Source of the DNA: Gemmatimonadota bacterium
Lineage (GTDB): Bacteria; Gemmatimonadota; Gemmatimonadetes; Longimicrobiales; Gaopeijiaceae
Length of the DNA: 64,000 bases
Reading direction: 5' to 3'
Assembly (NCBI GenBank): GCA_022826565.1
Contig: JAJDUP010000031.1
Span: 50,465-114,464 of the forward strand
Below the pieces are notes generated by a model. That model was given only the letters and a program-made list of their open reading frames with translations. It did not search any database and had not been told where the DNA came from. Of this stretch, positions 8,364 to 17,351 are shown piece by piece. Both the position numbers and the translations under genes were made by a program. Positions within the stretch are counted from its first letter, which is position 1, and every line of letters begins with the position of its first letter.

Positions 8364-8999
8364 TCAGCCGCCCTTCGTCCAACGGACCACCTCGATCGCA
8401 TCCGCATCGCCACACGGCCCATTGAGCGTGATGCCGCCCTCCACGACCACCTCGTCGCCGGGCTTCAGGTCGCCCAGGTCTCCGTTGAGGGCGTACACGT
8501 ACTGGTCGTTGTCACGCAGGGTGACGCAGCCCAGCCCTTCGTCGGTGATGCGGCCGGTGCGCTGGACCATCCCGTCTTCGTTAGTGACGTGGAAGGGGTC
8601 GGAGATCCCGATCGGACTGAAGACGCCGTTGAAGACGATGAAGACGAGCGGACGCTCCCAATTGGCGTAGCCGGGGACCGTGACCGTGGCCGACACCTCT
8701 CCCCAGATCTCCTGCGTGCCCTCGGCGAGGGCCTCGAAGCCGGCACGCATCGCGCCGACGCCGACGTGGATCCTGGCCTGGGGCGGCAGGTTCTCGGTGT
8801 AGACCTCGACGACCGTGCCGACAGGCCCCATGCGCGGCTCGAGCGACTGGATGTGCCGCAGCGAATCGATGGTGGCGTAGACGCGCCCGGGACGCTGGGC
8901 CATCGCATCGGGGACGACCGCGGCCGACAGGAGCGAGGCGGCGGCGGTCGCAACGACCAGGCGGGCGACGCTGAAACGAGGACGGGTGCGCGTGGACAT
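8364..8999 (-). CDS. Secreted protein of unknown function (beta-sandwich plus OB-like end)
   Basis: 211 residues with a clear leader (residues 1-35, ending DAMAQ). The middle (IGPVGTVVEVYTENLPPQARIHVGVG is read here in pieces: GPVGTVVEVYTENL, then ARIHVGVGAM) looks like an IPT/TIG-type immunoglobulin-like fold, including FIVFNGVFSPIG. The last ~60 residues, from RTGRITDEGLGCVTLRDNDQ onward with LKPGDEVVVEGGI, look like a small beta-barrel (OB-like) domain. I do not recognise a named family with certainty. It lies upstream of the beta-lactamase-fold gene in the same direction and may be cotranscribed. Confidence 0.6.
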   Translation of the reverse strand: MSTRTRPRFSVARLVVATAAASLLSAAVVPDAMAQRPGRVYATIDSLRHIQSLEPRMGPVGTVVEVYTENLPPQARIHVGVGAMRAGFEALAEGTQEIWGEVSATVTVPGYANWERPLVFIVFNGVFSPIGISDPFHVTNEDGMVQRTGRITDEGLGCVTLRDNDQYVYALNGDLGDLKPGDEVVVEGGITLNGPCGDADAIEVVRWTKGG

Positions 9000-9160
9000 T
9001 TGGGCACCTCCGACTGCATGGGGTGAGTCCGGTCACGGGATCGTGCCATGGGAAGTTGTGTCGCCGGGGCGCTTCGGGCCAGCCCCGGCCCTGTTGCTCG
9101 GCGGGCCGGTGGCATCTAACCTCACCGCAATCGGACATTCTCACAGGACTGGAGACCGCG

Positions 9161-10357
9161 ATGGACCGGGCTGCGATGAACCGTAGAGAGGCGCTGGCGC
9201 TGATGGCCGCCGGGGTGGGCGCGGCGGCGTGCGGGCCCGACGGGTCGACCGAGGGCGGTGCGGCGGGCGGCAGCGGGGATGCAGCGGCCGGCGGCGGCGA
9301 TCCCGCCCCAATCTGGGTCAAGGACTCGGCCCCCTTCGTGCAGCACGGCACCAACCTCGAGACCCGGCTCGCTGACCTGCAAGGCCTGATCACGCCCAAC
9401 GACCTCTTCTTCGTGCGCAACCACGCGCCCACGCCGGTGATCGATCCGGTGTCGTACGTGCTCACGGTCGGGGGCCCCGGCGCCGTGCGCGAAGTACAGC
9501 TGACCCTCGACGACCTCCGCGCCCTGCCCAGCCAGACCCTGATCGCGTACATCGAGTGCGCGGGCAACTGGCGCGGATTCTTCCAGTCGATCACCGGGCG
9601 GACCGCTTCCGGCAGCCAGTGGGGGACGGGCGCGATCGGTTGCGCGGAGTGGACCGGGCCGAGCCTCGCCGACGTGCTGGCGCTGGCGGGCGTTCGCGAC
9701 GACGCGGTCGACGTCAACGTGATCGGGCTCGACGACGGCGCGTGGGAGCGCCCCATGCCGGTCGCGAAGGCCCTCGACCCGGCCACGATCCTCGCGCTCA
9801 CCATGAACGGTGTGCCGCTGCCCCCCGATCACGGCTTCCCGGTGCGCGCAGTGGTGCCCGGCTGGGTGGGATCGTCCAGCGTGAAGTGGGTGGGGCGCGT
9901 GGAGGTCGCGACCGAGAAGGTGTGGGTGCGGGCCAACACCTCGTCGTACGTCCTGGCGGGCGAGGAGTGGCCGGCCGATCAGTACGCACCGGCCGACGGC
10001 GCCCCGATCACGACGGGGATGGTCAAGAGCGCGCTGGCGTTGCCGTACCCGGCCGAGCTCACAGCCGGGACGCAGCGGCTGAGGGGGTTCGCCTACTCGC
10101 CGCGGGGACCGGTGGCGCGGGTGGAGTGGAGCGCGAACGACGGGCCGTGGACGACCGCCCGCCTGATCGGGGCCTCGGCGGACATGCCCCACGCGTGGTC
10201 GCGGTTCGAGTTCGAGTGGGACGCGGCACCCGGCGAGCACGTCCTGCGCACCCGCACGACCGATGCCGCCGGCGACACCCAGCCGCTCGAGGGCGTCTAC
10301 AACGAGAAGGGCTACCTGCTCAACGTCGCGCTGCCGCACCCCGTGCGCGTGGGCTGA
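9161..10357 (+). CDS. Molybdopterin-dependent sulfite-oxidase-family oxidoreductase, exported
   Basis: 398 residues from the ATG at 9161, chosen because GGAGA lies 5 bases upstream; the frame is open further 5' without leader-like sequence. The start has twin arginines (MNRREALAL) before a hydrophobic run ending AAACG, so Tat export and possibly lipidation. The Moco-ligating cysteine is Cys133 in IECAGNWR, followed by GCAEWTGPSLADVL and the motif HGFPVRAVVPGWVG; the C-terminal third is the Ig-like dimerisation domain of sulfite oxidases. It likely oxidises sulfite or a related compound in the periplasm and passes electrons to the small cytochrome c encoded 19 bp downstream. Confidence 0.88.
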   Translation: MDRAAMNRREALALMAAGVGAAACGPDGSTEGGAAGGSGDAAAGGGDPAPIWVKDSAPFVQHGTNLETRLADLQGLITPNDLFFVRNHAPTPVIDPVSYVLTVGGPGAVREVQLTLDDLRALPSQTLIAYIECAGNWRGFFQSITGRTASGSQWGTGAIGCAEWTGPSLADVLALAGVRDDAVDVNVIGLDDGAWERPMPVAKALDPATILALTMNGVPLPPDHGFPVRAVVPGWVGSSSVKWVGRVEVATEKVWVRANTSSYVLAGEEWPADQYAPADGAPITTGMVKSALALPYPAELTAGTQRLRGFAYSPRGPVARVEWSANDGPWTTARLIGASADMPHAWSRFEFEWDAAPGEHVLRTRTTDAAGDTQPLEGVYNEKGYLLNVALPHPVRVG

Positions 10358-10376
10358 CGGCCCCCGGGAGCCAGTG

Positions 10377-10799
10377 GTGAGACCCGGCTCCGCCGCCTGT
10401 TCGCGGCGGCATACCGCCTTCGCGACCCTCGGCGGCCGCGCCGGCCGGGTCGGTCTTGTCGTCGCGACGGCCGCCGCCTGCACCCCGGCAGCCGACGCTC
10501 CCGAACCCCCGGCGGTCGACGGCGAGTGGGCCTACACCGTGCGCTGCAGCTACTGCCACGACGTCCCGAACGGAATCGGCGCCGAACTCGACGCGGTCAC
10601 CCTCGCCTCCTACACGACCGTGGGCCAGCTTGACAGATACCTCCGGGTGGCCATGCCCCACGAGGCGCCCGGCAGCCTCCCGGACGCCGAATACGACGCG
10701 ATCATCCGGTACATGATGCACAGCCGCGGACTGGTGCCGGAGGCGATACAGGCATGGCCGTTGCCCGATTCAACGAGCTTGCGTGCCCCCAGGCAGTAG
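10377..10799 (+). CDS. Small monohaem cytochrome c, partner of the upstream oxidoreductase
   Basis: 140 residues from a GTG at 10377 with GGGAG just upstream. The leader ends in a lipobox-like AAACT. The haem motif is Cys57-Ser-Tyr-Cys60-His61 and the likely axial Met is Met93 in VAMPHEAPG. The arrangement of a sulfite-oxidase-type subunit followed by a c-type cytochrome is that of SorAB-type sulfite dehydrogenases; that name is inference from order and motifs. An ATG at 10754 inside the gene belongs to the frame of the next gene, whose real start lies later. Confidence 0.83.
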   Translation: MRPGSAACSRRHTAFATLGGRAGRVGLVVATAAACTPAADAPEPPAVDGEWAYTVRCSYCHDVPNGIGAELDAVTLASYTTVGQLDRYLRVAMPHEAPGSLPDAEYDAIIRYMMHSRGLVPEAIQAWPLPDSTSLRAPRQ

Positions 10800-10822
10800 C
10801 ACGCCAGGGAAAGGACCCACCG

Positions 10823-11500
10823 ATGGAAAAACTCGCAGCCATCGTCGTGATGGCGGTGTTCGGCGTGGTCCTGCAACCGCCCATCGCCGAAGTCGGAATC
10901 AGCGGGGGGCCGCGCTGGCCGGACAGCAGCGCACGTGAACCATTTCGCCGAATGGCGACCGGGCTCACGGCACACAGTCCCCTGAACGAGCACTTCGGAA
11001 TTCAGTTCGGCGTCGGGTACAAGCAGGGGGGCATGTCGCTGTGCGTGGCCCGCCCCAAGGAGGAAACCACCCTTCCCGCACAGCTACAGGCACCGATCAG
11101 GGCCACCCCACCGTGTGTGTTGCCGTCCATGCTGGAGACGCACGAAGCCGAAACCGTGCACCGCCTGTACGACTACATCGACTTCTCGATGCTCGGGCAG
11201 GCACGGATTCCGGCAGGCGACCGGCTCGATGTCCGCTTCGTCCTCGGCCCCACATGGGGCATTCCGGTCAAGTGCCGGAGGATGAGCGTCTCGCATGGGG
11301 GGGTACAGGATTGCTCGACGGCCAATCTCAGCACCGATCGGCGACTTGTCATCGGCGCCGGGGCGGGGTTCCAGGTGTCGCCCAGCCTCGACGTATCTCT
11401 CGACTATCGGCGCGGCAGCGACATGAGAGAGACACCCGAAGGGGGCATCGACTTCGCGTCGTCACTCATCGCCGGGCTGAACTACCGCATCGGGAGCTGA
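10823..11500 (+). CDS. Outer-membrane beta-barrel protein (PorT-like)
   Basis: 225 residues from the ATG at 10823 (AAGGA upstream), which directly begins a leader (MEKLAAIVVMAVFGVVLQ). Strand-like segments with glycine follow: HFGIQFGVGYKQGG, LDVRFVLGPTWGIPV, LVIGAGAGFQV, SLDVSLDYRRGS and LIAGLNYRIG at the very end, the typical closing strand of small barrels of the PorT/outer-membrane-protein-beta-barrel type. Two Cys-containing loops are unusual. Function unknown; it is codirectional with the oxidoreductase-cytochrome pair but need not belong to it. Confidence 0.7.
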   Translation: MEKLAAIVVMAVFGVVLQPPIAEVGISGGPRWPDSSAREPFRRMATGLTAHSPLNEHFGIQFGVGYKQGGMSLCVARPKEETTLPAQLQAPIRATPPCVLPSMLETHEAETVHRLYDYIDFSMLGQARIPAGDRLDVRFVLGPTWGIPVKCRRMSVSHGGVQDCSTANLSTDRRLVIGAGAGFQVSPSLDVSLDYRRGSDMRETPEGGIDFASSLIAGLNYRIGS

Positions 11501-11599
11501 TTGACATTTGACCGCACGTCATTGGAGGACGCGGCTCAGCCGGGGTTAGACCCGGACGCTGTGCGCGGCCCTAGCGCATTGTAGGGGTGAGTAACAGGC

Positions 11600-11624
11600 A
11601 TATTTGCATTTCAAATGCAAATAT
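11600..11624. promoter_or_regulatory. Perfect AT-rich palindrome before a DUF4143 ATPase gene
   Basis: Arms ATATTTGCATTT and AAATGCAAATAT (12 bp, perfect) surround a single C. It lies 44 bp upstream of the ATG at 11669 and stands out in GC-rich DNA. Likely an operator for the ATPase gene; alternatively part of its promoter. Confidence 0.55.
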
Positions 11625-11668
11625 ACGAGACTTGAGCACTCGTCCGAGTCCCCCGCGGTGACCTGCTC

Positions 11669-12889
11669 ATGACCAAATACATCCACCGATTGCTCGAGCC
11701 AGTCCTCCGGCGGGCCGCCTCCGAGTTCCCGGCCGTCGTGCTGACCGGCCCCAGACAGTCCGGGAAGACCACGCTGCTGAAACACCTGTTCGCCGACAGT
11801 CACGACTACGTGTCCCTCGAACTCCCCGACATCCGCGCGTCCGCTGAACAGGACCCGAGGTCGTTCCTGGCCCGCTTTCCCCCGCCCGTGATTTACGACG
11901 AGGTACAGTTCGCACCGGTCCTGCTCCCCTACATCAAGGAGAGGATCGACGAGGACCGAGGCCGGGCCGGGCGGTTCCTCCTCTCTGGCTCTCAGAACCT
12001 GCTCCTCAACCAGAGGGTCACCGAGTCCCTCCCGGGGCGCGCCGCCATCCTCCACCTGCTGCCGATGTCGAGACGAGAGGCCCGCGGGCAAGGTGACTCG
12101 CCCTTGATCTGGGAGGCGCCGGACGCCACCGGCAGTGGTACACTCCGCTCGCCACGAGACCTGTGGCGCGAGTTCCTCCGCGGAGGCTACCCGGAACTAA
12201 TCGCCAACCCCGGACGCGATATCCCGCTGTGGCATTCGAGCTACACCCAGACTTATCTGGAGCGGGACGTCCGCAGCCTGCGTCAAGTCGGTGACCTCAC
12301 GCAGTTCCAGAGCTTCCTGCGCGCACTCGCTGCTCGCTCGGGACAGCTTCTCAACTTGAGCGATCTCGCCCGTGACCTGGGCGTTGCCGTGAACACAGTG
12401 AAGGCATGGCTTTCCGTACTTGAGGCAACCCACCAGGTTTTCATCGTAAGACCCTATTTTGCCAACATCGGCAAGCGGCTGGTGAAATCACCCAGGGTCT
12501 ACTTCGCGGACACGGGCTCGCTCTGTCACCTGACGGGCTTGCGGGATCCGGACCATGCCGCCCTTGGACCCCTGGCAGGGCCATTGATGGAGACCGCCGT
12601 GCTGGGTGAGATCATGAAGACAATCACCCATCGGGGCGAGCGCCCGCAGGTCTATTTCTGGCGAACCGCCGCTGGAGCCGAGGTTGATTTCGTGGTCGAG
12701 GCCGAAGGGTTGCTGATCCCGATCGAAGTGAAGAAGACGGCCACGCCGCGCCCGCCCATGACCCGCGGAATCCGGGCTTTTCGGAACGACCTCGGCGACC
12801 GTTGTGGTGCGGGCTTCCTGATCCACGCCGGGCAGGGACGATTGCCGCTGGGCCCGGGTGTCACCGCGGCCGGATTCGGGGATCTCTAG
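11669..12889 (+). CDS. AAA ATPase with DUF4143 (PD-(D/E)XK-like) domain
   Basis: 406 residues. The P-loop is GPRQSGKTTLL with Lys33; Walker B is VIYDEVQ and sensor-like LLSGSQN follows. The middle contains a winged-helix-like region (LNLSDLARDLGVAVNTVKAWLSVL) and YFADTGSLCHLTG. The C-terminal domain shows the DUF4143 nuclease-like signature GAEVDFVVE, then IPIEVKK. This family is abundant and mobile in bacteria; its biochemical role is not established. It is the first of three intact members here (others at 30856 and 50521). The stop codon TAG is the first three bases of the MITE-like repeat that follows, so the true C-terminus may have been altered. Confidence 0.88.
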   Translation: MTKYIHRLLEPVLRRAASEFPAVVLTGPRQSGKTTLLKHLFADSHDYVSLELPDIRASAEQDPRSFLARFPPPVIYDEVQFAPVLLPYIKERIDEDRGRAGRFLLSGSQNLLLNQRVTESLPGRAAILHLLPMSRREARGQGDSPLIWEAPDATGSGTLRSPRDLWREFLRGGYPELIANPGRDIPLWHSSYTQTYLERDVRSLRQVGDLTQFQSFLRALAARSGQLLNLSDLARDLGVAVNTVKAWLSVLEATHQVFIVRPYFANIGKRLVKSPRVYFADTGSLCHLTGLRDPDHAALGPLAGPLMETAVLGEIMKTITHRGERPQVYFWRTAAGAEVDFVVEAEGLLIPIEVKKTATPRPPMTRGIRAFRNDLGDRCGAGFLIHAGQGRLPLGPGVTAAGFGDL

Positions 12890-13136
12890 CAGTCCGTGGA
12901 TAATCCCCGCGTCGCAACGAGGACGGCGAGGGGTCGGGCTGGCAAGGCGCGAGGAGCGAGAATAGCGGCGCTATTTGAGCGAAGAGCAACGCAGAGCGGC
13001 GTTTTGGAGTATCCGAATGTAAACAAAACACGACATTTTGCAATGTTGTCTTTACAGTGTGAAATCTGCGAGCGCCGCGCCCAGCCCGGATGCATCGCCG
13101 TCCGAATGCAGCGGGGATTTGTTCCACGGACTGCTG
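12887..13136. repeat. MITE-like element with long imperfect inverted ends
   Basis: The left end reads TAGCAGTCCGTGGA and the right end is its complement (TCCACGGACTGCT). By eye the similarity extends about 70 bp inward: both arms share AATCCCCGC, GGACGGCGA and CGGGCTGG in order. The centre carries further hairpins, AATAGC/GCTATT near 12961-12975 and ACATT/AATGT near 13033-13046. There is no coding capacity and the centre is AT-rich. This is the only content of the 12890-13210 gap. A shortened relative is at 22389-22476. Confidence 0.7.
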
Positions 13137-13210
13137 GCAGGCTTCGCTGGGCCGTGAGCCCCGCCGCAGCGCGCCGGCTACGCAGCCGTACCCGACCCCG
13201 CCGCCCTCCC

Positions 13211-14986
13211 CTACCTCCCCTCCATCCACGCCGTAGAGGCCCCTGCGGGCGCGTTGTCCGCCACATGTGCCGCCATTTGGCGGACAAGATCGGCATTTGT
13301 GAAGGGGGACCAGCCGTGGCCCTTCATTGGGGCGCCGTGGATGAACTCGCCGGCGTAGTACGGGTCGGTCGTGCTTTCGAGGAACTCCTCCATGAGGTAC
13401 ACGGCGTAGGGCAGGTAGAAGTGGTCCATCTCGGGGTTGTAGATCCTGATCTTGCCGACCAGGTCCGGACCGATCTCGGGCCAGTTCTCCTCGGCGTAGT
13501 GGCGAAGGTCGTAGCCGTTGTCGCGCATGTAGTGGGCCACTTCGCGGTCGATGATGCCCGTGTCCAGGTCCCACAGCCGGCGCGGATAGCCGTCCTCGTC
13601 GGTGGGTCCGTAGGCGGCGTGCCAGGCGTCGAGTTGCCCGGCGCCACGCCCGCGTGAGCCCTGCGCCACCTCCAGCTGGCTGATCTGGCGGTTGCTGCCC
13701 ACCGGCTGGCCCTCGACCGTACGCTGGAACATCCGTTCCGGCGCGCCCGGGACCGAGCCCGGCACGATGAACGCGCTCTCGTCCTCGTAGATGTTGACCA
13801 GCTGATAGCGCCGGAAGTCGATCGGATCGGGGTAGTAGGTCCAGGTGCCGCCGTAGTAGGTGGGGTAGTGGAGCATCTTGGCAAGCGAGATCCAGCCGCC
13901 GGTGGAGCCGCCGGTCATGACGCGCGCGTACGGCTCGCCGATCAGCCGGTAGTTCTCTTCGATGTAGGGGATCAGCTCTTCGTGGATGGCGTCGCCGTAG
14001 GGTCCGTTGTTCGCCGAGTTGAGGCCGTAGGAGTCATCGAAGTAGGGCGTCGGGTGCAGCAATACCGCCGCGACCACGCGTGGGAAGTCGTCGCCCATCC
14101 ACGCCTGCGCGAATTCGTAGCCCGACTCGCGCAGGCCGCCCGCCTCGCGCCGCATTTGCGAGAAGAGCGCTTCGCCGGACGGCGGCTCGGTGGTGAAGCC
14201 GAAGACGGGATCAAGCGTGAAGTGCCCCTCCTCGATTACGAGCGGGTAGCGCATGTCGGGGTTCTCGTCGAAGCCGCGCGGCAGCAGGATAACGGCGCCC
14301 AGGTACATGGGGTGGCCCCACCACTCGGTCAGGATGTCGCTCTGGATCCTGATGCGCTTCACCCACTCGGTGTCGGGCGGGACGTCGATCGGGGGGATCT
14401 CGCCGGTGAGCTGGAACGGGATGACGTCGTCGCTGGCGGGATCGACGCGCACGCGGCGCGGCTCGCTGAAGTAGTTGCCGGGCGAGAAGGCCCAGCGCTG
14501 GCCTTCCCACTGGTCCTGGGGCGCCCAGATCGTGTGTCCGTCGGCGCGTTCGTACTGCGTGTAGACGTGCAGGATCGTCTGGACCCAGTAGTCGCCGGCG
14601 GGGAGGCCGCCGAGGCGGCGGTAGGGGTAGCCGTCGGCGCCGGCGTCGATGACCATGGCGTCGCCCGGAGCGGCCTGTTCGACGTCGGCGGAGAAGATCG
14701 GCACCTGTCCGTTGCGCTGGCGGGCCGAGTTGTAGCCGGCGATGCGAGGTTCGGGGTCGCCGGAGGGGGCGAAGACGACGAAGAGGCGGCCGGTGAGGGG
14801 GCCGTCGTGGAGGGAGGCGTCGTGGGTGACCTCGATGCGGAGTCGGGTGGCGTCGCCGGTGGACGCAGGTTGGGGGGCGGGTCGGCAGGCGGCAAGGGAT
14901 GCGACCAGGATGGCGGAAGACGCGGCCAGCGTGGCGGCGGTCGTGTTTCGGCCGGGCGAACGGGTGGACGAGTTGGGTGCGCGCAT
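13211..14986 (-). CDS. Lipoprotein alpha/beta-hydrolase, putative esterase
   Basis: 591 residues from the ATG at 14986 (GGAGG 5 bases upstream); the open frame further upstream runs antisense through the amidase and is not used. The leader ends in a lipobox-like LAACR. Residues ~40-200 are beta-rich. The hydrolase core follows from about residue 220: YLGAVILLPRGFDENP, then the nucleophile motif TGGSTGGW (Ser near residue 361), as in the esterase-D-like family, and HFYLPYAV near the C-terminus. Substrate unknown. The last codons lie in a 34-nt palindromic repeat (13254-13287), so the final ~25 residues may derive from inserted DNA. Confidence 0.78.
   Translation of the reverse strand: MRAPNSSTRSPGRNTTAATLAASSAILVASLAACRPAPQPASTGDATRLRIEVTHDASLHDGPLTGRLFVVFAPSGDPEPRIAGYNSARQRNGQVPIFSADVEQAAPGDAMVIDAGADGYPYRRLGGLPAGDYWVQTILHVYTQYERADGHTIWAPQDQWEGQRWAFSPGNYFSEPRRVRVDPASDDVIPFQLTGEIPPIDVPPDTEWVKRIRIQSDILTEWWGHPMYLGAVILLPRGFDENPDMRYPLVIEEGHFTLDPVFGFTTEPPSGEALFSQMRREAGGLRESGYEFAQAWMGDDFPRVVAAVLLHPTPYFDDSYGLNSANNGPYGDAIHEELIPYIEENYRLIGEPYARVMTGGSTGGWISLAKMLHYPTYYGGTWTYYPDPIDFRRYQLVNIYEDESAFIVPGSVPGAPERMFQRTVEGQPVGSNRQISQLEVAQGSRGRGAGQLDAWHAAYGPTDEDGYPRRLWDLDTGIIDREVAHYMRDNGYDLRHYAEENWPEIGPDLVGKIRIYNPEMDHFYLPYAVYLMEEFLESTTDPYYAGEFIHGAPMKGHGWSPFTNADLVRQMAAHVADNAPAGASTAWMEGR
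13254..13287. repeat. 34-nt palindromic repeat unit, copy 1 (inside coding sequence)
   Basis: Arms TTGTCCGCCA and TGGCGGACAA (10 bp, perfect) flank 14 bases. Two more 34-nt units of this family lie at 23462-23495 and 23513-23546. This copy overlaps the 3' end of the esterase gene. Confidence 0.65.
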
Positions 14987-15077
14987 GGGTCCCTCCGGGG
15001 CTGCTGGTGAAGGGGGAAGGTGCGCTTCGGCGGGGCCAAGCGGCAAGGGCGACGCGGTGGCGGTCCAGAGGGAGCAG

Positions 15078-16583
15078 TTATCCCTTCTGCGACAGGTTTT
15101 CCGGAACCCGGTCGAACCACGGCCGCTCGCGTTCAAGTTGTCCGGCGAGCCGGAAGAGCGTGGCCTCGGCGCCCGACCGGGCCGCAAAGTGCACGCCCAC
15201 GGGGAGCCCGGCAGCGTTCCAATGCAGGGGCACCGACATTGCCGGCTGCCCGTTGATGTTGAAAACCGGCGTCCAGGGCAGGAATTCGAATGCCCCGGCG
15301 GCAATGCGGTCGAGGGCTTTGGCCGCCTTGATGAGGTCGCCGGACCCCAGCGCGCTCAGCAGGCCGAGCTGAAGGTGTTCGAACCGGCTCGGGGGCAGGG
15401 CGCCGATCCGTGGTGGCGGCGTGGCGACGGTGGGAGTTACCAGGATGTCGTAGTCGGTGAAGAATCGCCCGACGGCCTTGCCGCACCGCTCGAGGAGGCG
15501 GAGCGCGCTTGCCAGCTCCCTGGCGGAAACCGCCTTCGAGACGAGGCCGAGGGCCCAGGTCAATGGTTCCACTTCGCCCCGGCGGGGCGGCCTCCCGAGA
15601 TCGTGCGCCAGGTCGTCGAACTCGGCGCCTACTTCCCCGGCGACCATGTACATGAAGGCTCGCGCAAACGCCTTGCCATCGAAGCGGGGCGTGGCTTCGG
15701 TGACACTGTGGCCGAGCTGCTCCAGCAGCGTGACCGCATCGGCCACCGCGTGTGCGCAGTCCGGGTGGGGATCGCTTGATCCCATCCGCGGGGCCGTCGT
15801 CCACGCGATGCGCAGGCGTCCCGGATCAGCGCCGACTTCCCGGCCGAACGGGCGTTCCGGCGGCGCAATCCGGTACGGTGCTCCCGCCTCGGGTCCGTGC
15901 GTCGCGTCCAGCATTGCGGCGCTGTCGCGAACGGACCGGGTGAGCACGTGCTCGGTTACCGATCCGCGCCACGGCTCCGCATCGCGCGGGCCGGCAGGGA
16001 TGCGCCCGCGCCCGGGTTTCAACCCGAACAACCCGCAGCACGATGCCGGAATGCGGATCGAGCCCGCCCCGTCCCCGCCGCCGGCCATAGGCACGATCCC
16101 CGCAGCTACTGCCGCCGCTGAGCCGCCACTTGAACCCCCCGGCGTGCGATCCAGCGACCACGGGTTGCGGCAGGGCCCCCACAGCGCCGGCTCGGTATAC
16201 GGGAGCAGCCCGAACTCGGGCGTGTTGGTCTTGCCGAGAACGGAGACGCCGGTCGCGCGCAGGCGGCGCACCAGTTCCGTGTCCTCCTCGACCACCAGAG
16301 CCGCTGCCACCCGGCTGCCCGCGGATGTCGGGTGCCCCGCGTAGCCGCTCTGCAGGTCCTTGGCCAGGAAAGGCACTCCGGCAAAGACCGCAGCGGAGTT
16401 CACGCCGTCGGCGAGTGCCTTGGCCTCGTCATCCATGCGGCGCACAACCGCGTTGATCGCGGGATTGACCGCTTCGAGCCGCCGCACCGCAACCTCGATC
16501 AGCTCCAGAGCGGTGACTTCGCCCGCGCGAACCAGCGCGGCGAGCGCGGTGGCATCGTGGCGGATGTACTCGTGCTGGGTCAT
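15078..16583 (-). CDS. Amidase signature family protein, cytoplasmic
   Basis: 501 residues from the ATG at 16583 (AGGAG upstream). The Ser-cisSer-Lys triad is visible: Lys in [11 protein letters not shown], the glycine/serine stretch [14 protein letters not shown], and the nucleophile in [13 protein letters not shown], followed by [13 protein letters not shown]. Length and order match amidases acting on aliphatic or aryl amides, 6-aminohexanoate-cyclic-dimer-type substrates or similar; the substrate cannot be assigned. The C-terminal [16 protein letters not shown] with [11 protein letters not shown] is also typical. There is no leader, unlike the paralogous Tat-exported amidase at 43076-44854. 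It is codirectional with the esterase gene (91-bp gap). Confidence 0.9.
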   Translation of the reverse strand: MTQHEYIRHDATALAALVRAGEVTALELIEVAVRRLEAVNPAINAVVRRMDDEAKALADGVNSAAVFAGVPFLAKDLQSGYAGHPTSAGSRVAAALVVEEDTELVRRLRATGVSVLGKTNTPEFGLLPYTEPALWGPCRNPWSLDRTPGGSSGGSAAAVAAGIVPMAGGGDGAGSIRIPASCCGLFGLKPGRGRIPAGPRDAEPWRGSVTEHVLTRSVRDSAAMLDATHGPEAGAPYRIAPPERPFGREVGADPGRLRIAWTTAPRMGSSDPHPDCAHAVADAVTLLEQLGHSVTEATPRFDGKAFARAFMYMVAGEVGAEFDDLAHDLGRPPRRGEVEPLTWALGLVSKAVSARELASALRLLERCGKAVGRFFTDYDILVTPTVATPPPRIGALPPSRFEHLQLGLLSALGSGDLIKAAKALDRIAAGAFEFLPWTPVFNINGQPAMSVPLHWNAAGLPVGVHFAARSGAEATLFRLAGQLERERPWFDRVPENLSQKG

Positions 16584-16784
16584 GCGCTGGCTCCTGCCCG
16601 ACTGCCCGGCTGCACGCGGCACGGCTCTCTCCGTCCCCGGATTACAACCTGCCGGAGGTTGTCTCGAATCCGAAGCAAGCGCACTATCCCCCTGAGTGCA
16701 ACCAGCGCATCCAGACGCGAGGTCCCGGACGCTCTCGATATGGAGCGGGACGCTCGGATGTGCATACCATTGTTGAGCCGCGGA

Positions 16785-17351
16785 ATGTTCGCCAATCCCC
16801 AACTGCCGCCCGAATCCCTGCCCTCGGCGAGGGCCGTCGACTGGCAGCCGCTGCACCCGCGTTTCGTGGGCCGGCTCCAGTTCGGTGTTTTCATCCGGGT
16901 CGCGCTCTTCGCCGGAATCGGAGCCGCCATCCACTACATGGTGGCAACAGGGCCCATGGCGGTCCTGCTCCGAGCCGCCCCCGGGCTGCCGGTGCTCGCC
17001 TGGGGCGTGTTCGGCGCTCTCTCGCTCCGGGCCCTGATCTGGCCGGCCATCGCCGTGCCCCGGCGCGGCTACGCGGTCCGGCAGCGGGACATCCTGTACA
17101 GGTCCGGAGTCCTCTGGCGCTCGGTTCGTGCGGTGCCGTTCAACCGGGTGCAGCACACCAAGACCGACAGCACGCCCCTGGACCGCCGGTTCGGCCTCGC
17201 GAATCTGTCGGTGTTCCCGGCAGGAGGCGGCGCTCACAAGATCCGCGGCCTCGGCAGGGATACGGCCGAGCGCCTGCGCGCCCATGTCTCGGCCATGATC
17301 GAAGCCGAGACCGGTGAAGCGACGGACGACGGTGCTGCCGGGCCGGCCTGA
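16785..17351 (+). CDS. Bacterial PH-domain membrane protein, YdbS-like
   Basis: 188 residues from the ATG at 16785 (an ATG at 16740 is also possible). Two membrane segments (FGVFIRVALFAGIGAAIHYM and GLPVLAWGVFGALSLRALIW) precede a bPH_2 (DUF304) domain with the signature GYAVRQRDILYRSGVLWRS, VPFNRVQHTKTDSTPLDRRF and LANLSVFPAG. This is the YdbS half of the YdbS/YdbT pair of Gram-positive and other bacteria. It overlaps the YdbT-like gene by 38 bp. Proposed role by family: membrane stress or bacteriocin tolerance; not shown here. Confidence 0.85.
   Translation: MFANPQLPPESLPSARAVDWQPLHPRFVGRLQFGVFIRVALFAGIGAAIHYMVATGPMAVLLRAAPGLPVLAWGVFGALSLRALIWPAIAVPRRGYAVRQRDILYRSGVLWRSVRAVPFNRVQHTKTDSTPLDRRFGLANLSVFPAGGGAHKIRGLGRDTAERLRAHVSAMIEAETGEATDDGAAGPA

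Noticed and set aside
10754..10822. Earlier start for the beta-barrel gene at 10823
   Set aside because: The upstream codons overlap the cytochrome c gene and are not leader-like, whereas 10823 has a ribosome binding site and begins the signal sequence.
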